Source of the DNA: Cannabis sativa
Taxonomy: Eukaryota > Streptophyta > Magnoliopsida > Rosales > Cannabaceae
Length of the DNA: 64,000 bases
Reading direction: 5' to 3'
Assembly: GCF_029168945.1 (NCBI RefSeq)
Contig: NC_083602.1
Coordinates: forward strand, 61,338,600 to 61,402,599
Made by a program: the position numbers and the translations under genes. The notes under the pieces were generated by a model, which saw only the letters and a program-made list of their open reading frames with translations, did no database searches and was not told the DNA's origin. Within the stretch, counting starts at the first letter, position 1, and each line of letters opens with the position of its first letter. Below are positions 11,545-23,705 of this stretch, piece after piece.

Positions 11545-11759
11545 ATTAATAACCAGGCAGAGTTTAAGACATCTCAGTCTGTTTATTGTTTTATGATGTT
11601 TCTGCTTCTGATTCTGGATCTAAATTTCATTCAGAACTTTGGTCCTCTTCCTGGTTTGAGTGTGTTCTTGATTAGGAATCTTTCTTTCAAGATTCCTTGC
11701 CAACTTCCTTCCTGATAATTCCTTCTTTAGTTTTGTTGATCTTCCTTAGCCAAACCAGG
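11545..11759 (-). other. Copia-R 5' leader between PBS and gag
   Basis: About 215 bp of untranslated leader on the minus strand. No open frame or repeat stands out. Confidence 0.6.
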
Positions 11760-11771
11760 CTCTGATACCAC
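11760..11771 (-). promoter_or_regulatory. Copia-R primer-binding site (initiator Met tRNA)
   Basis: Reads TGGTATCAGAGC on the minus strand, the standard complement of the plant initiator methionine tRNA 3' end, directly inside the LTR that begins at 11772. Confidence 0.88.
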
Positions 11772-12210
11772 TGTAGGATTTTACCACTTTAACTTACACC
11801 AACAAAACACAATATTATTAGTATCAAGGTCAATTTTGACCTTTCCTTTGTCTAAGTATGTTTAGACAAAAACGGCAGCGTTTAAACCCCACGACACCAA
11901 ACCTTGTGTCGTTTAAACCTCGGTTCAAAGACTTTTCAAGAAAAGTCTAGAAACCCAAAAACCAATCAAACACAACACACACTCAACATTCAGACACGAA
12001 AAATAGAAACCCTAGCAGAGCAAGTTCTTCTCAAGAACTTGCTCGATCCTAAGCACGAACCCAGAATCATACCCACACACACACACAAATTTAGATTTTG
12101 CAAATGAAAAACAAGAGTAAGGGAGAGAAAACACCAGAAAATATTTCAGAGTTCACCCAAAATTAGGGCTACGTCTCTGTCAAGCTCATCTCAGAGATCT
12201 AGCTTTATAT
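11772..12210 (-). repeat. Copia-R 5' LTR, part 1 (split by C1)
   Basis: Matches 6458 onward of the left LTR, with a 12-bp difference near 12170-12185 (this copy has CTCTGTCAAG, the left copy does not). It ends at TATAT (12206-12210) where C1 begins. The other part is 62968-63331. Confidence 0.92.
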
Positions 12211-14066
12211 TGTTGGGTTTTATGCCCTAAATAAAACTCATTTCAATATAATCAGATTTACTTATTAATATAGATGAGAAATAACATTTAATGTTGCATG
12301 GTTCACATGATTTATTTCATGATTATATGTACATAATGTATGAATTCATTTGAAACCCTTTTCACATACTTGATCCTGTTTATTGTGTTGTCAACACTTT
12401 GGAAAGTAAACTTGACTATGTGAATAAAGTTTCCTAGATTTATCAGACACAGGGTTTTACTGATATGATAATCTACAACAGAGTTTACTTGCATTTGGAG
12501 AAATGCTATGTTCTTTCCAGAACATTGGTTAAAGTAAAGCTCAGGTTGGATGCATGAAGTATGCATCGGAAGGGACCGATATTGAACTTTGACTTAGATT
12601 TATTAAACTTACCGTAGTATCTATTCAAGTCAATATCGCCTAGTTGATCCTAGATCAAATGATCTTAATCCTGTTATGATTAGGCTCAATCTCAAGAGGC
12701 TATTCGTGTTCTTTGATTTGTTAGTTAAGCCTACTTTTGGGTCAGGGTGATACACACATTTTGGGAACACGGTAGTGCAATTGAGTGGGAGCGCTAACAT
12801 AAACATGGAATCTATAGCTTCTATCTGGCGAATAGTAAGTAAAGGATGATCTCCTTCGAGCTTGACCAAACGAAAATAAATGGTGGAGTACTCATTTCAC
12901 ATAAGCTGAAATATCATTTATACGGGGTTAAGTGTTTTAAGGATTCAATACATTGTAGGGTGTAATGGTAATCTAATCCCTTTACAGTGTAGATCATTCA
13001 TATAGAGGATCATTGATCAAATTAGGATTATAACAATGGATAACTAATGATGTGTATATATGGTGGAACATATAGAGCATTCTTTATACTGAGAGTGCAA
13101 TTCTAAGTTCTATGCGTGGATTCAACGAAGAATTAATAAGTCAGTGAATTTAGGTTATAAATTCTTGATCTGCTTATTGGAAGCTCGGTTATATAGAACC
13201 ATGGTCCCCCCACTAGTTGAGATAATATTGCTTGTAAGACTCATATAATTGGATTTGATTAATAAATTACAATTCTCAAATTAAACTATGTCTATTTGTG
13301 AATTTTTCACTAAGTAAGGGCGAAATTGTAAAGAAAGAGTTTTAGGGGCATATTTGTTAATTATGATACTTTGTGTGGTTCAATTAATAAATATGATAAA
13401 TGACAATATTATTTAATAATTATTTATAGTTATTAAATAGTTAGAATTGGCATTTAAATGGTTGAATTAGAAAATTGGCGTTTTTGAGAAAATCAGATGC
13501 AGAAAAGATAAAACTGCAAAATTGCAAAAAGTGAGGCCCAAATCCACATTGCATGGCCGGCCACTTTTATAGGAATTATCCTCTAATATTTTCATTATTT
13601 TAATGCCAAATAATTCAAACCTAACCCTAGTGGAATGCTATAAATAGATAGTGAAGGCTTCAGGAAAATAACACTTTTCATTCAGAAAAACCTGAGCCTC
13701 TCTCTCTATACCTTGGCCGACCACTCTCTCTCTCTCTTCTTCCTTAAGATTTCAAAACACTTAGTGATTAGAGTAGTGCCCACACACAGCAAGTAATACC
13801 TCAATCATAGTGAGGAAGATCGTGAAGAAAGACTTTCAGCAAGAAGGAGTTTCAGCACCAAAGAATCAGAGAAAGAGATCCAATTTCAGATCTTGATAAT
13901 ACTCTGCGACAGAAAGGATACAAGGGTTAGAGATATGAACGAAAGGAGTCATATTATTCCGCTGCACCCAATGTGTTTATTTTATCGTTTTAGAAAGTTC
14001 ATATTTAGGGTGTTAATCAACATACTTGTGAGTAGATCTAAGATCCTGGTAAAGTAATTTCCAAAA
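12211..14066 (+). repeat. C1 5' LTR (1856 bp)
   Basis: Begins TGTTGGGTTTTATGCCC; ends CCAAAA where the other copies end CCAACA, so the terminal CA has mutated. TATAAATA at 13639-13646 is the likely promoter, followed by CT-rich sequence. Compared with the 3' LTR it lacks about 23 bp after ACCCAATG near 13970, a deletion between short ATGT repeats. Antisense frames at 12312-12566 and 12630-12869 recur in sister LTRs (see findings). GGCCGGCC near 13556 is shared by all copies. Confidence 0.92.
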
Positions 14067-14068
14067 AC

Positions 14069-14080
14069 TGGTATCAGAGC
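14069..14080 (+). promoter_or_regulatory. C1 primer-binding site (initiator Met tRNA)
   Basis: TGGTATCAGAGC two bases inside the 5' LTR end, the standard plant retrotransposon primer site. C2 and C3 of the same family differ here by two bases. Confidence 0.88.
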
Positions 14081-14083
14081 CAT

Positions 14084-17044
14084 GGTAATTGATTTGCTTG
14101 CAAGAAGTTTGGACTTTAAAACGATTGTTTGATGTTTTGGTTGGTATCATGTTGTATTGAGTGTTGTTTGATGATTGTTTGATGTTTGTGAATTTTCGTG
14201 AAAAATAATTGAATATCTATTTCTGGAACTATTTTTATTGGATAGTATGGAAAAAGCTAAGCAAGTTACTTTTTTACAGAACTCAATTTCGATTTAATTT
14301 GAATTTGTTATGATTTTTTGAATTTTCGAAAAATATCGGGATCGAGCAACAGGGACACGCGCGCGGAAATCATGCTGTCTCCTCCCTGCGCCGTGTCTCC
14401 TCGCCCAAGCAACCCTATAGCGCGCGCGGACGTGTATGCACAGCATACCGTCCGTACAGCTCGCATTTTTTTCGTTTTTCTTCGATTTTTCATGCTATTT
14501 CATGGATTTAAGTTCCGATTTTTCGTGTAGTTCTGTATTTATACATTTACTATTCCTAATTCAATTCTAATTATCATAATTAAATTAATTAATTTTTTTT
14601 TTAATTTAATTCATGATATTAGTGTAATTTGAATTTGAAAAATAGTAAATATCTATCTTTTTGCTTAATTATCTATCTTATTTTTAAATTTGAGTATATC
14701 TTATTTTATTTTTAAATTTGAGGTCAGATATTCAATTTTTTAAATTATTTGTTTTTTAAATAATTTGACCTTATTTAAATTTAAAATAAGATAACTATAA
14801 TCATGTAATTTTAAATAGATGTAAGATATTTTGCTAACTTTTAAATTTTGTTATTTTATTTATTTAAATTAAATTATAAAATCTGAAAAAGAAATTTATT
14901 TATCTTTTTTAATTTTTATTTATAAAATAACATTAAATTTTAAAAGGTAGTTAGCAAATTTTGAAATGATATTTAGGTTGGTTGAAACCTATTTTTTCAA
15001 AATTGTAGGTTTAATTTTAAATATTATTATATTAATTTCGAAATTTTTAAATTTTATTTTATTTTCTTACTTTTCGAAAATAATTTTTTTTTTATTTAAT
15101 TAATTTTTTGAAATTATTTATTTAAAATTAAATAAATCCTACATCCAACTATCCAGCTAACCTTGTTGCAGGAGTATATATTTTTAGCTTGTTTGCAAGT
15201 TTTTAAAACGTATTATTGCTTGATTGCAAATAGCCATGGTTAACTTGTTGACAAATCCAATAATCTGATTTTAACTCATGGCTCCCTTGGTCAAGTAAAT
15301 AATCTGTAACAGGTATATTTACAATCTTCTTTCATCTATGTGTTTAATTTTATTATAGATGCATATAGGTTGTTGTTGCTAAATAAAATATCATAATTCT
15401 TGATAGATTTTATTTAGGCCCATTTAGTTTTGGGCCTATTCAATTAATAACAGTTGTTCGTTTTAAGGTTAAATTCCTCTCTTTTGGGCCTTGTGTGAGA
15501 GTTGGGAGCCATAGAATTGGGTACGACATACTGAACCCAACACCCCCTCACATGAACCACCCCAATTGTGAAGGCCCATTTGCCTGATTTGAATAACTGT
15601 ACTAGGTTAATTAAATTAGTTTAACCTAATAAAATTGATTAGCAACATAATTAATTTTATTTATTTTGAAATTAATTTAAGAAAACCATAGTTTAAAGAA
15701 TTTTATTCTAAGCTAAATTATATGTATTTTCTTGTATTTATTTAAATATAGAATTATGATCAACTAGATTCTTTCTGAAGCTTAATTTAAATTTTTCATT
15801 AAATATTCCTATTTAAGTTGAAAATTAGTTATCTATAACTAATCAGCTTAAATCTGAATATCTTTTGGATTTAAAATTTCAAAATTAAGTTGAGGAATTT
15901 TAGGCATTGGTTATTAAGATTCTTTAGATATTTTAAGTTGATATTTTTTCAAATATTAACTTAAAATGGAATATTTTCAAATTAAGTGGTTACAACTTAA
16001 TTTTTGATATTTAGTTAAATTTAAATTTGAAAATATTTAAGTTCTAGATTTTTTTCTAATACAACTTAAATTAGATATTTTTTCAAATTTTGTGGAAAAG
16101 ATACTTAGTCAAATAAGATATTTTCTAGATAGTTATTTCTAGACTACTTATTATTTCTAATATTAAATAAGAAAATATTATACATTGTGAAATTAATTAT
16201 TTAAACAATTAATTTTGGTACAATTTATTTTAAGTATATTTTTCCTAGTATTAAAATAGAGATTAATAATTAAGCCTTCTCTACACTTAATTATTTATTT
16301 CTTGAATTTAATACATTTAATTAAATTAAAAAATTAAATATCTAAGTTGATTTTCATCATGATACTTAAATATTTCTTTTTCATGACATTTAATTAAATA
16401 GAAAATTATTTTTAGTTGAAATTTATTTTTTCAACTAAATTTAAATAATTTTCAAAATATATTTTTTTTTCTTTATTTTATTAATCAATTTTCGAAATTG
16501 CATTTCATAATGCAACATGATTTTGAATTTATCTTGAAAAATAGATTAAGTTGTAAATTAATTATTTATTTTAATTAATTTTTTGACCAACTTAAATCAA
16601 TGATTTTTTCATTAATTGATTAATTTAAAATAAATGAATTAAAATATATTATTAGAAATTGAATTAATTAGTCAAAGGAAAATCTAGATAGGTGATATTT
16701 TTGCTCAAAGTATTTTTCTAAGTAATTATTATTTAAGTATTTCGAAAATATAAAGTTTTTCTACTTTCTTTTTCAAAATACAATAAATATATTCTCATGA
16801 AAATTTATTTTGAGTTGCAAATTAATTTAAATTAATACAACTTAAATAATTTTCTTAATATTTATATATCAAAATTACTACTAAGATGGAAATAATTCAA
16901 CTTATTTTAATCACCATTTAAGTATAATTTTATAAATATTAAATTAAATTTTAATTTAGAATTTTAATTCTAAATTCGATATTTAATGAATACATTTTAT
17001 TATAAATAATAATGAAAATATATGTTAAATAATGAGCTTTATTA
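14084..17044 (+). other. C1 AT-rich leader
   Basis: About 3 kb between the primer site and the conserved block, without a credible coding frame; the 60-70 codon frames at 14308-14530 are not kept in C2 or C3. The sequence is dense in AT with many short imperfect inverted repeats built on ATATCTT/AAGATAT and TTAATTAA. A less AT-rich island at 15410-15600 (GGCCCATTTAGTTTTGGGCC, CCCCCTCACATGAACC) is well kept in C2 (near 37620-37820) and C3 (near 51590-51780). Confidence 0.75.
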
Positions 17045-17050
17045 TTAAGA

Positions 17051-17445
17051 TATTCGATCTCCATTGTTGGTTTTACATCGCGTTTGTTTTAGTGAGTAAT
17101 CCTCCCTAATGGAGGAACGTTCATTAGCAATTTCGCACCGTTTAATCTCAAAAGATAAGTAGTTTGTAAGTTTTTTATATGGTATGGATCACCCTAATGG
17201 TGGCGACCGTATTTGACTTGCAAATTATGAAACAATGGTGGAAGCTCATAAGATAGAATTGCCTTGACTCTCGCCTAAACGGGACAACGCTGAATTCCAA
17301 TCTTGATAGAATAAAAGGTTGCTAGAATGTTTAACATTTTAGATGAGCTGACAACTCTATTCAATGGATGGTAGCTTTGACTCTCGCCTAAACGGGACAC
17401 TGATATGAGTTTGTTGAAAACCTTGAAAATTATTTAGGATTGTAT
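17051..17445 (+). other. C1 conserved leader block 1, with hairpins and a direct repeat
   Basis: Begins near CGATCTCCATTGTTGG and is kept almost unchanged in C2 (minus, about 35735-36100) and C3 (minus, about 49500-49870). It holds two hairpins with loop CTAAT: stem TCCTCC/GGAGGA at 17100-17116, and CACC/GGTG at 17190-17202. It also holds a 23-bp direct repeat containing CTCTCGCCTAAACGGGACA at 17264-17286 and 17377-17399. No open frame spans it. An RNA role such as packaging or dimerisation is a guess. Confidence 0.7.
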
Positions 17446-17557
17446 GTCTTAGTATTTTCACTTGTCATTCCTACTTGCTATATGTTTAATAATTTCTAAA
17501 TTGTGTATGAATTTATATTGAACCATGTTATTTTCTATTATTAAGTTGTAGTTTAAT

Positions 17558-17905
17558 TTCGAATCTTCATTGTTGGTCTAACTTGGTTTGTTTATCTAAT
17601 GAGATAAATCCCTAGTGGATTTTCACCATTAGACATACATAATAGTGTTAGATCTCGAAAGATAAATATTGTATATGCAACATCTAGCTGTTCATCAATT
17701 GATGACACCTTAGACTAGTATTTTTACAATATGAAACAAGAAGATTGTATAAATAAGATTACTTTGACTCTTGCTAATCGAAGCATCGTTGGATTCTTAT
17801 TTATAAACGAAATTATCCTAATTCCTCTTAGCTTATTCATTTCGAATTAGCTCAATAACATATCATTGGATGAATGGTCTATATATCATTTCATGTCATT
17901 CTATT
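17558..17905 (+). other. C1 conserved leader block 2, diverged copy of block 1
   Basis: Aligns to block 1 along its length: CGAATCTTCATTGTTGG, then a hairpin, then ATCTCGAAAGATAA, a second hairpin, then TTTGACTCTTGCTAATCGAA, then GAGCTGACAACTC-like sequence. The hairpins are AAATCC/GGATTT with loop CTAGT (17606-17622) and TCATC/GATGA with loop AATT (17692-17705). Present in C3 (about 49050-49350, minus); C2 has a gag gene next to block 1 instead. Confidence 0.65.
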
Positions 17906-17929
17906 TTTTTTAAGAAATTGAATGACATT

Positions 17930-19133
17930 TTTTGTTATTTTCCCAAAATTCTATCCTAAAATGATATAAATCCTCAATCTTAAATATCTCATACTTGTAT
18001 GGGCAAATCTGACTTAGAGTTTATATTAGTAGTGGTGGTCCAAGAAAGAATTACTCATTATATTTGGTATAAATTTAAGTCTTTGACTTTAATTTTAGAT
18101 TCCAAATAGAAATTTTCTTATATTTCTATTTCCAGAATACAATACAGTTACACTTTTACAAGTGTTTAATATCCATCTTCTATCAATGGATTCAAACTGT
18201 ATGGAATATGAGTTTAGTATTCTGTGACCAGGATCTACTTGCACTATTCTATGAACTCTTTGATGTAACTAAAGCTAAGTCGTCAAAAGACACAACCACA
18301 CATTTTTAATCTATGGCATTTGTATCTTGTTCATAGTGGTTTTGACAAGATCAATCTCTGCAAAGAGTTAATATGCCTATATCCACTGAAAGTAAGTTCA
18401 TCTCATTCCCAGATGGATGTACATTCAGGGGTGGATTTGAGTTTTTCGTTGTATTCTTAATACGATCACTCTAGATTATACCTTATGCAAAGAAATTTGA
18501 AATGTTTGAAAATTTTCATTAATTTCTAGCAATGGTTAAACACCATTAAGGTAAGTGGTTAAAGATCTTACGAACTGATAGGGGTGGAGAAATAGTTAGT
18601 AGATATGCAGTTCAAAGATCATTAAATTGATTTTTGAATTATATCCAAACTTACCTCCCCAGAAATTTCGATTTGCATATTGATGATTAGTTACTAGTTG
18701 TTGCCTAAGTCTTTCTATGGTAATAAAATTTCAGAATGATGTAATGGTTGTATACTTAATGTAAATCATTACTAGATTCATGGATGACCTAATCAAAATC
18801 TTAAGAAAAGCTAGAACTGTTAATCATGGTTTGCATGTTTGTTAGCTATTCTAAGTGATTAGGGGTGGACCATCCCATAGTCAATAGATAAGAAAGTGTT
18901 TGCTTAAACAAATACTACCTTTCTAAGAAAATGACTAAGTCTGAAAATAAAGTAGCAAATAAAGGAGATATTTATTTCTTGATTCCAAAAGTGTTCTATC
19001 ATCTTATATGATGATCCCACTGCCTCTGTTGTCTTGTCACAACCAAAGAGGTTAATACCATTTAGTTTTCTTAGACATAATTTACGGTACCTTGGTTTAA
19101 TGGTAGAGTTTCTAGGAACTTCACTTCTTATGA
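17930..19133 (+). pseudogene. C1 decayed copia pol, first part
   Basis: No frame longer than a few dozen codons survives. The integrase core is recognisable at 18562-18594 as KILRTDRGGE. Flanking text, such as CCACTGCCTCTGTTGTC near 19019, is shared with C3. The region ends at TATGA, the target of G1, and continues at 28891. Confidence 0.75.
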
Positions 19134-21413
19134 TGTAACGCCCGTACTTTTATAAAAATATTAATTTTATTTACAAGCGTTAAACGCGGAAAATCGTAAT
19201 GTCACATTTTTTTTTAATACTTGAAAATGTTCACAACTGGCCAGTTTTCGTAAAAAAAAAAAACATAATAATTAATAACTTAAATAATTGCGACATAAGT
19301 TTAATAACGTAAATAAATAAACAGAGCGCCCTAGACCGCCCGCAGTTATATGGTCCTCAGCAAGTTCACACACACAAGCGTTCAAAGTTCCACTCGCCAC
19401 CGGCTTTCTAAACTTTCAGTTATCTTGGTCTGCACATGGTAATTTGATAAGGGTGAGTTACTAAACTCAGTAAGAAAATGTGTGTCAGGTAGTCACATAA
19501 ATAAAAAAACAAAAGTTAATTAAAATGCACATGCACATATTTAGGCAGATAGCACAACATAAACTTAATCATATCACTAGTCACTAATAACTAGGTTCTA
19601 AGCTAAATCACATAATAATGATTACGCCCGAGTCCAATTTTGGCAAATAAACTCGAGCTATTGGACTAAATGGCGGAGGGCTGGGTTCAGTAAAATCGTA
19701 CCCACTACTAAATGGCCCCCTATCTACCATATAGACTCAACAGTCAAGTATTTAACCATTATCTTCTCGGTCAAACCATGTCACATAAACTATCATCTAT
19801 CTAATTTAAATAATGGAAAACTACTATACATTATTTAAATAACATAACAATCATAATTAAATAATGTGAATCTTATAAACACACTATTTACATACATACT
19901 TAAATAACATGAATCTTATAAACATATTATTTAAATATATACCTTTAGCGATGGCCATGCTCTAATACTGTAAACATACATAAATAACATGAATCTTATA
20001 AACATATTATTTAAATATATATTATACAGTACATTAAATAACAAACAATAAAGAGTCAGGCAGAAGACCTTAGTTAACTTCTCTTTTGCTATTCACATTC
20101 TTCCTATAAATGTTATTACATACTGAAAACTTATATTTTTCTACTTAATTTCCTTACCTCGAATGTGGAGTCCTAGCCTTGATTGCAATGAAAGTGACCC
20201 TTGAAAAATAATTATCCTATGAAAAACCTAAATTTCATATTTATTAATTAGAACATAATACAATAGTATATATATATTTATACGAAACATTAACCTTGAA
20301 TTTACAACCCAAATTATAGAATGCTATACCTTAATTAGCTTCCAATGAGATCTAGTTGAGCACTAAAATTTGAATGTAAAAATAGTGGCGATAGTGATGT
20401 CGATATGATAAAGGGGATGTATATATGTATGGGATAATGATGGTGATGTTTATGAGAGGACGTTGGTGTTTAAAGCTTGTAGTAATTATGATGGTGTGTA
20501 TGGCTATTTTGGCTCTTGAAAAAAAAAATAAGTAATTGACTATAAAAGATGGCAAGAGAGAGTATGGTGGATAGCTATTTGGCTTTTAGTGAATGAAAAA
20601 AAATGTTAAGATGATAGCTCCTATTTATAGCATTAAGGTTTAACTAAACTCACCAATATTTAACCAATTTTGTGCCTCCTATTTAGCTATAGCTAATTAA
20701 ATACAACATAAAATACAACATAAAATGCTTAAATTCAAACTTCTCCCTCATACTCGGTCAAAAGGGAACCATAACTCCATTAATTACCTAATCAAACTCA
20801 TCAATCTTCCCCACCCAAATCTCTTTGACTGATGCATGTACAACCATGATCTAGAAATATTGTTGAGAAATTTGTTCTCCCTTGCTCCACGTGTAGATCA
20901 TGACTCACTTAAATTTAAATTCTTTCATATTATTCATTATGTCCATGAGTAAAACACTACCACATTTTTCTCAATCAATGCCATGCAAATAATCTAAATT
21001 TCCACTACTTACCATGCACACGCTCCACTTGACAATACCCATCCTATACATATATATATTATATATATTTCTCTTAATAGATTATCTATTTATCTTCATA
21101 ACTATAATTATTTAGACTCTTATTTTTATGCTACTGTTACTACTATTCTTAAATAATTAAACTTATATATAGCTATCTCTTATAAAATAATAATACTAAA
21201 ATCCTATATCCACTAAATAAGCCCAAAATTAAAAATGGATTCAAACACTAAATCCCATAGTTTCTAATAACTACAGAATCTCACATAATTTCCATAAGAA
21301 TAATTTTCTAATAATTACAAGGAAATAACATATTCTATTCAATTACTATTTCCACATCGAGATATCTAAACTAACATAATAGAAAATAATAATCAAATAT
21401 TTTGGTTATTACA
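19134..21413 (-). repeat. G1 3' LTR (2280 bp)
   Basis: Plus-strand ends are TGTAACGCCC and GGTTATTACA. It contains small internal repeats (CATGAATCTTATAAACATAT, several copies around 19860-20010). The purine tract AAGGAGGGTAGAT (minus) lies at 21414-21427. The frame at 20352-20555 lies wholly in the LTR and is not a gene. Confidence 0.93.
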
Positions 21414-21448
21414 ATCTACCCTCCTTAAAGGAATTTCGTCCTCGAAAT

Positions 21449-22199
21449 TTACTTACTTGAGAATAACTCGGGGTACTGATTGTGCATGTCCTTCTCCAAC
21501 TCCCATGTCGCTTCTCTATCAGAACTATCACTCCACAGGATTTTAACTAAGGGTATAGTCTTATTCCGTAAGACTTTTGTTCCTTTTTTTATCACGCGCA
21601 CAGGGCGTGCCATATAACTCATGTCCTGCTGCAAGTTCAAGTTCTCGTATTTAAGCACATGTGTCGGATCAGGTACATACTTACGTAACATGGAAATGTG
21701 GAAAACATTATGCGTTTTTGCTAATGTTGGCGGTAGGGCCAAACGGTAAGCTACCTGACCAACTCTGTCCAGTATCTCAAAAGGACCTATAAATCTTGGG
21801 CTTAACTTTCCCCTTTTTCCGAAACGCATAATCCCCTTCATAGGTGATACCTTCAAGAACACTAAGTCCCCTATAGAAAACTCAACCTCCCGTCTTTTCA
21901 AATCTGCATAACTTTTCTGTCTACTTTGGGCGGTGAGCATCCTTTGCCGTATCTTTTCAACTGCTTCTGAAGCTTCTCTTACTGCTTCTGGACCTAAATA
22001 GCGTCTTTCTCCAACTTCATCCCAGTGAAGCGGTGACCTGCATTTTCGTCCATACAACATCTCATATGGTGCCATTCCGATTGTGGCTTGATAACTATTA
22101 TTGTAGGAGAACTCCATTAGGGGTAAATACTTGCTCCACGAGCCAGTGAAGTCCAGTGCACACGCTCGAAGCATATCCTCGAGTATTTGGATGGTGCGT
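21449..22199 (-). pseudogene. G1 integrase C-terminus and chromodomain
   Basis: From 22174 this gives 241 residues after the frameshift at about 22215-22220, where a run of C on the minus strand is one base too long. It starts at the integrase end (LRACALDF, EFSYNNSYQATIGMAPYEML). The SH3-like part follows (GDLVFLKVSPMKG, GKLSPRFIGPFEIL) and then NVFHISMLRKYVPD. The tail, about residues 190-238 (ARPVRVIKK ... VKILWSDSSDREATWELE), is a chromodomain, which directs integration towards particular chromatin in chromoviruses. The stop at 21449 is the natural end, just before the purine tract. Confidence 0.92.
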
Positions 22200-23705
22200 T
22201 CAGATTGTCCATCTGTTTGGGGGATGAAATGTTGTACTTAATTTCAATCGCGTCCCCATTGCCTTATGTAGACTCTCCCAGAACTTGGACGTGAATACTG
22301 AACCTCTATCAGAGAGTATCGTCTTTGGAACTCCATGCAACCTCAATATCTCCTGTACGTACAAGTCAGCATACTGCTTTGTGTTGTAAGTAGACTTTAC
22401 TGGAACAAAGTGTGCTGACTTTGTGAGTCTATCTATAATTACCCAAATTGAGTCGTGTTGCTTGGTTGTTCGAGGTAGTCCTGTCACAAAATCCATGGCT
22501 ATATCTTCCCACTTCCATTCAGGGATTTCCAGGGGTTGCAACATCCCTGCTGGTCTCTGATGTTCAGCCTTAACTTGTTGACATGTGAGGCATCTAGCTA
22601 CAAATTCAGCTACATCCTTCTTCATCCCTGGCCACCAATACAAGGTTTTTAAGTCATTGTACATTTTGGTTGACCCTGGATGCATTGAGTAGGGTGTAGT
22701 GTGTGCTTCCATCATGATCTTTCTTCTAAGCTCTTTGTCGTTGGCTACACACACTCTTCCCTTATACCTCAGCATGCTATCTGTACCTTCGGAGAAATCT
22801 TCTGCCTCCGTCTCTGGCAAGCTTGCTCTTTTCTTCTGTAAGAACTTATCAACAATCTGTGCATCTTTAAGTTCCTGTAGCAGCGTTGAGACAATGGTTA
22901 GGTTAGCTAGTTTTTCTGTAATGATCTCTATACCACTTCTTTGGAGTTCCTGTTGTAGGGGCTTCTCCATTTGTGCCAGTATTGCCAAGCTAGCATAACT
23001 GCGTCTACTTAGCGCGTCTGCTACTACGTTGGCCTTCCCCGGATGGTAGTGGATTTCACAATCATAGTCCTTAACAAGCTCTAGCCATCGCCTCTGCCTC
23101 ATGTTGAGTTCCTTTTGCGTAAAGAAGTACTTCAGGCTCTTGTGGTCGGTATAAATTTCACATTTCTCCCCGTAGAGATAGTGCCTCCATATTTTTAGCG
23201 CAAAAACTACTGCTGCCAACTCCAGATCGTGTGTTGGGTACCTTTGTTCATACTCCTTAAGTTGTCTTGAGGCATACGCTACTACTTTGTCATTTTGCAT
23301 CAACACGCATCCCAGCCCTTGTTTCGATGCATCGCAGTACACCACAAACTTATCCTTGTTATTGGGAACACATAATACAGGGGCTGTTATTAGTTTGTCC
23401 TTAAGTGTTTGGAAGCTACCCTCACACTTTTCTGACCAGACCAACTTCTGCGTCTTTCGAGTCAAGTTGGTTAGAGGAGTTGCGATCTTGGAAAATCCTT
23501 CAACAAAGCGTCTATAGTAACCAGCTAGACCCAAGAAGCTTCTTACTTCACTTGCAGTCTTAGGTGTTGGCCAACTCCTGACCGCTTCGATCTTTGTAGG
23601 ATCCACCTCGACTCCGTCTTTGGAAACTATACGGCCTAGGAATGCCACCTTCTCTAACCAGAATTCACATTTCTTGAATTTGGCATATAGTTGATTCTCC
23701 TTAAG
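22200..23705 (-). pseudogene. G1 RT end, RNase H and integrase
   Basis: Same frame as the RT before it, beginning after the TGA at 23708-23706. It contains the RT connection ([40 protein letters not shown]) and RNase H ([45 protein letters not shown]). Then come the zinc-binding region ([20 protein letters not shown] ... [11 protein letters not shown]) and the integrase core ([20 protein letters not shown]). The frame is lost at the STTFHP motif by an extra base in a C run, shortly before the expected catalytic glutamate, which is readable in the next frame. Confidence 0.94.

Larger units (their letters stand above)
6458..12210 (-). mobile_element. Copia-R, Ty1/copia element with split right LTR
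   Basis: A full-length copia element on the minus strand: left (3') LTR 6458-7369, pol and gag 7453-11544, primer-binding site 11760-11771, right (5') LTR starting at 11772. The right LTR stops at 12210, where element C1 enters, and resumes at 62968-63331. It lacks its last roughly 110 bp because another LTR begins at 63332. Gag-pol is one reading frame broken by several stops, mostly of the type cytosine deamination gives, so it is inactive. The target duplication cannot be checked because the far end is not in the window. Confidence 0.92.

Noticed and set aside
14308..14530. Overlapping frames on both strands in the C1 leader (61 and 70 codons)
   Set aside because: They mirror each other and are not kept as proteins in C2 or C3 at the same place.
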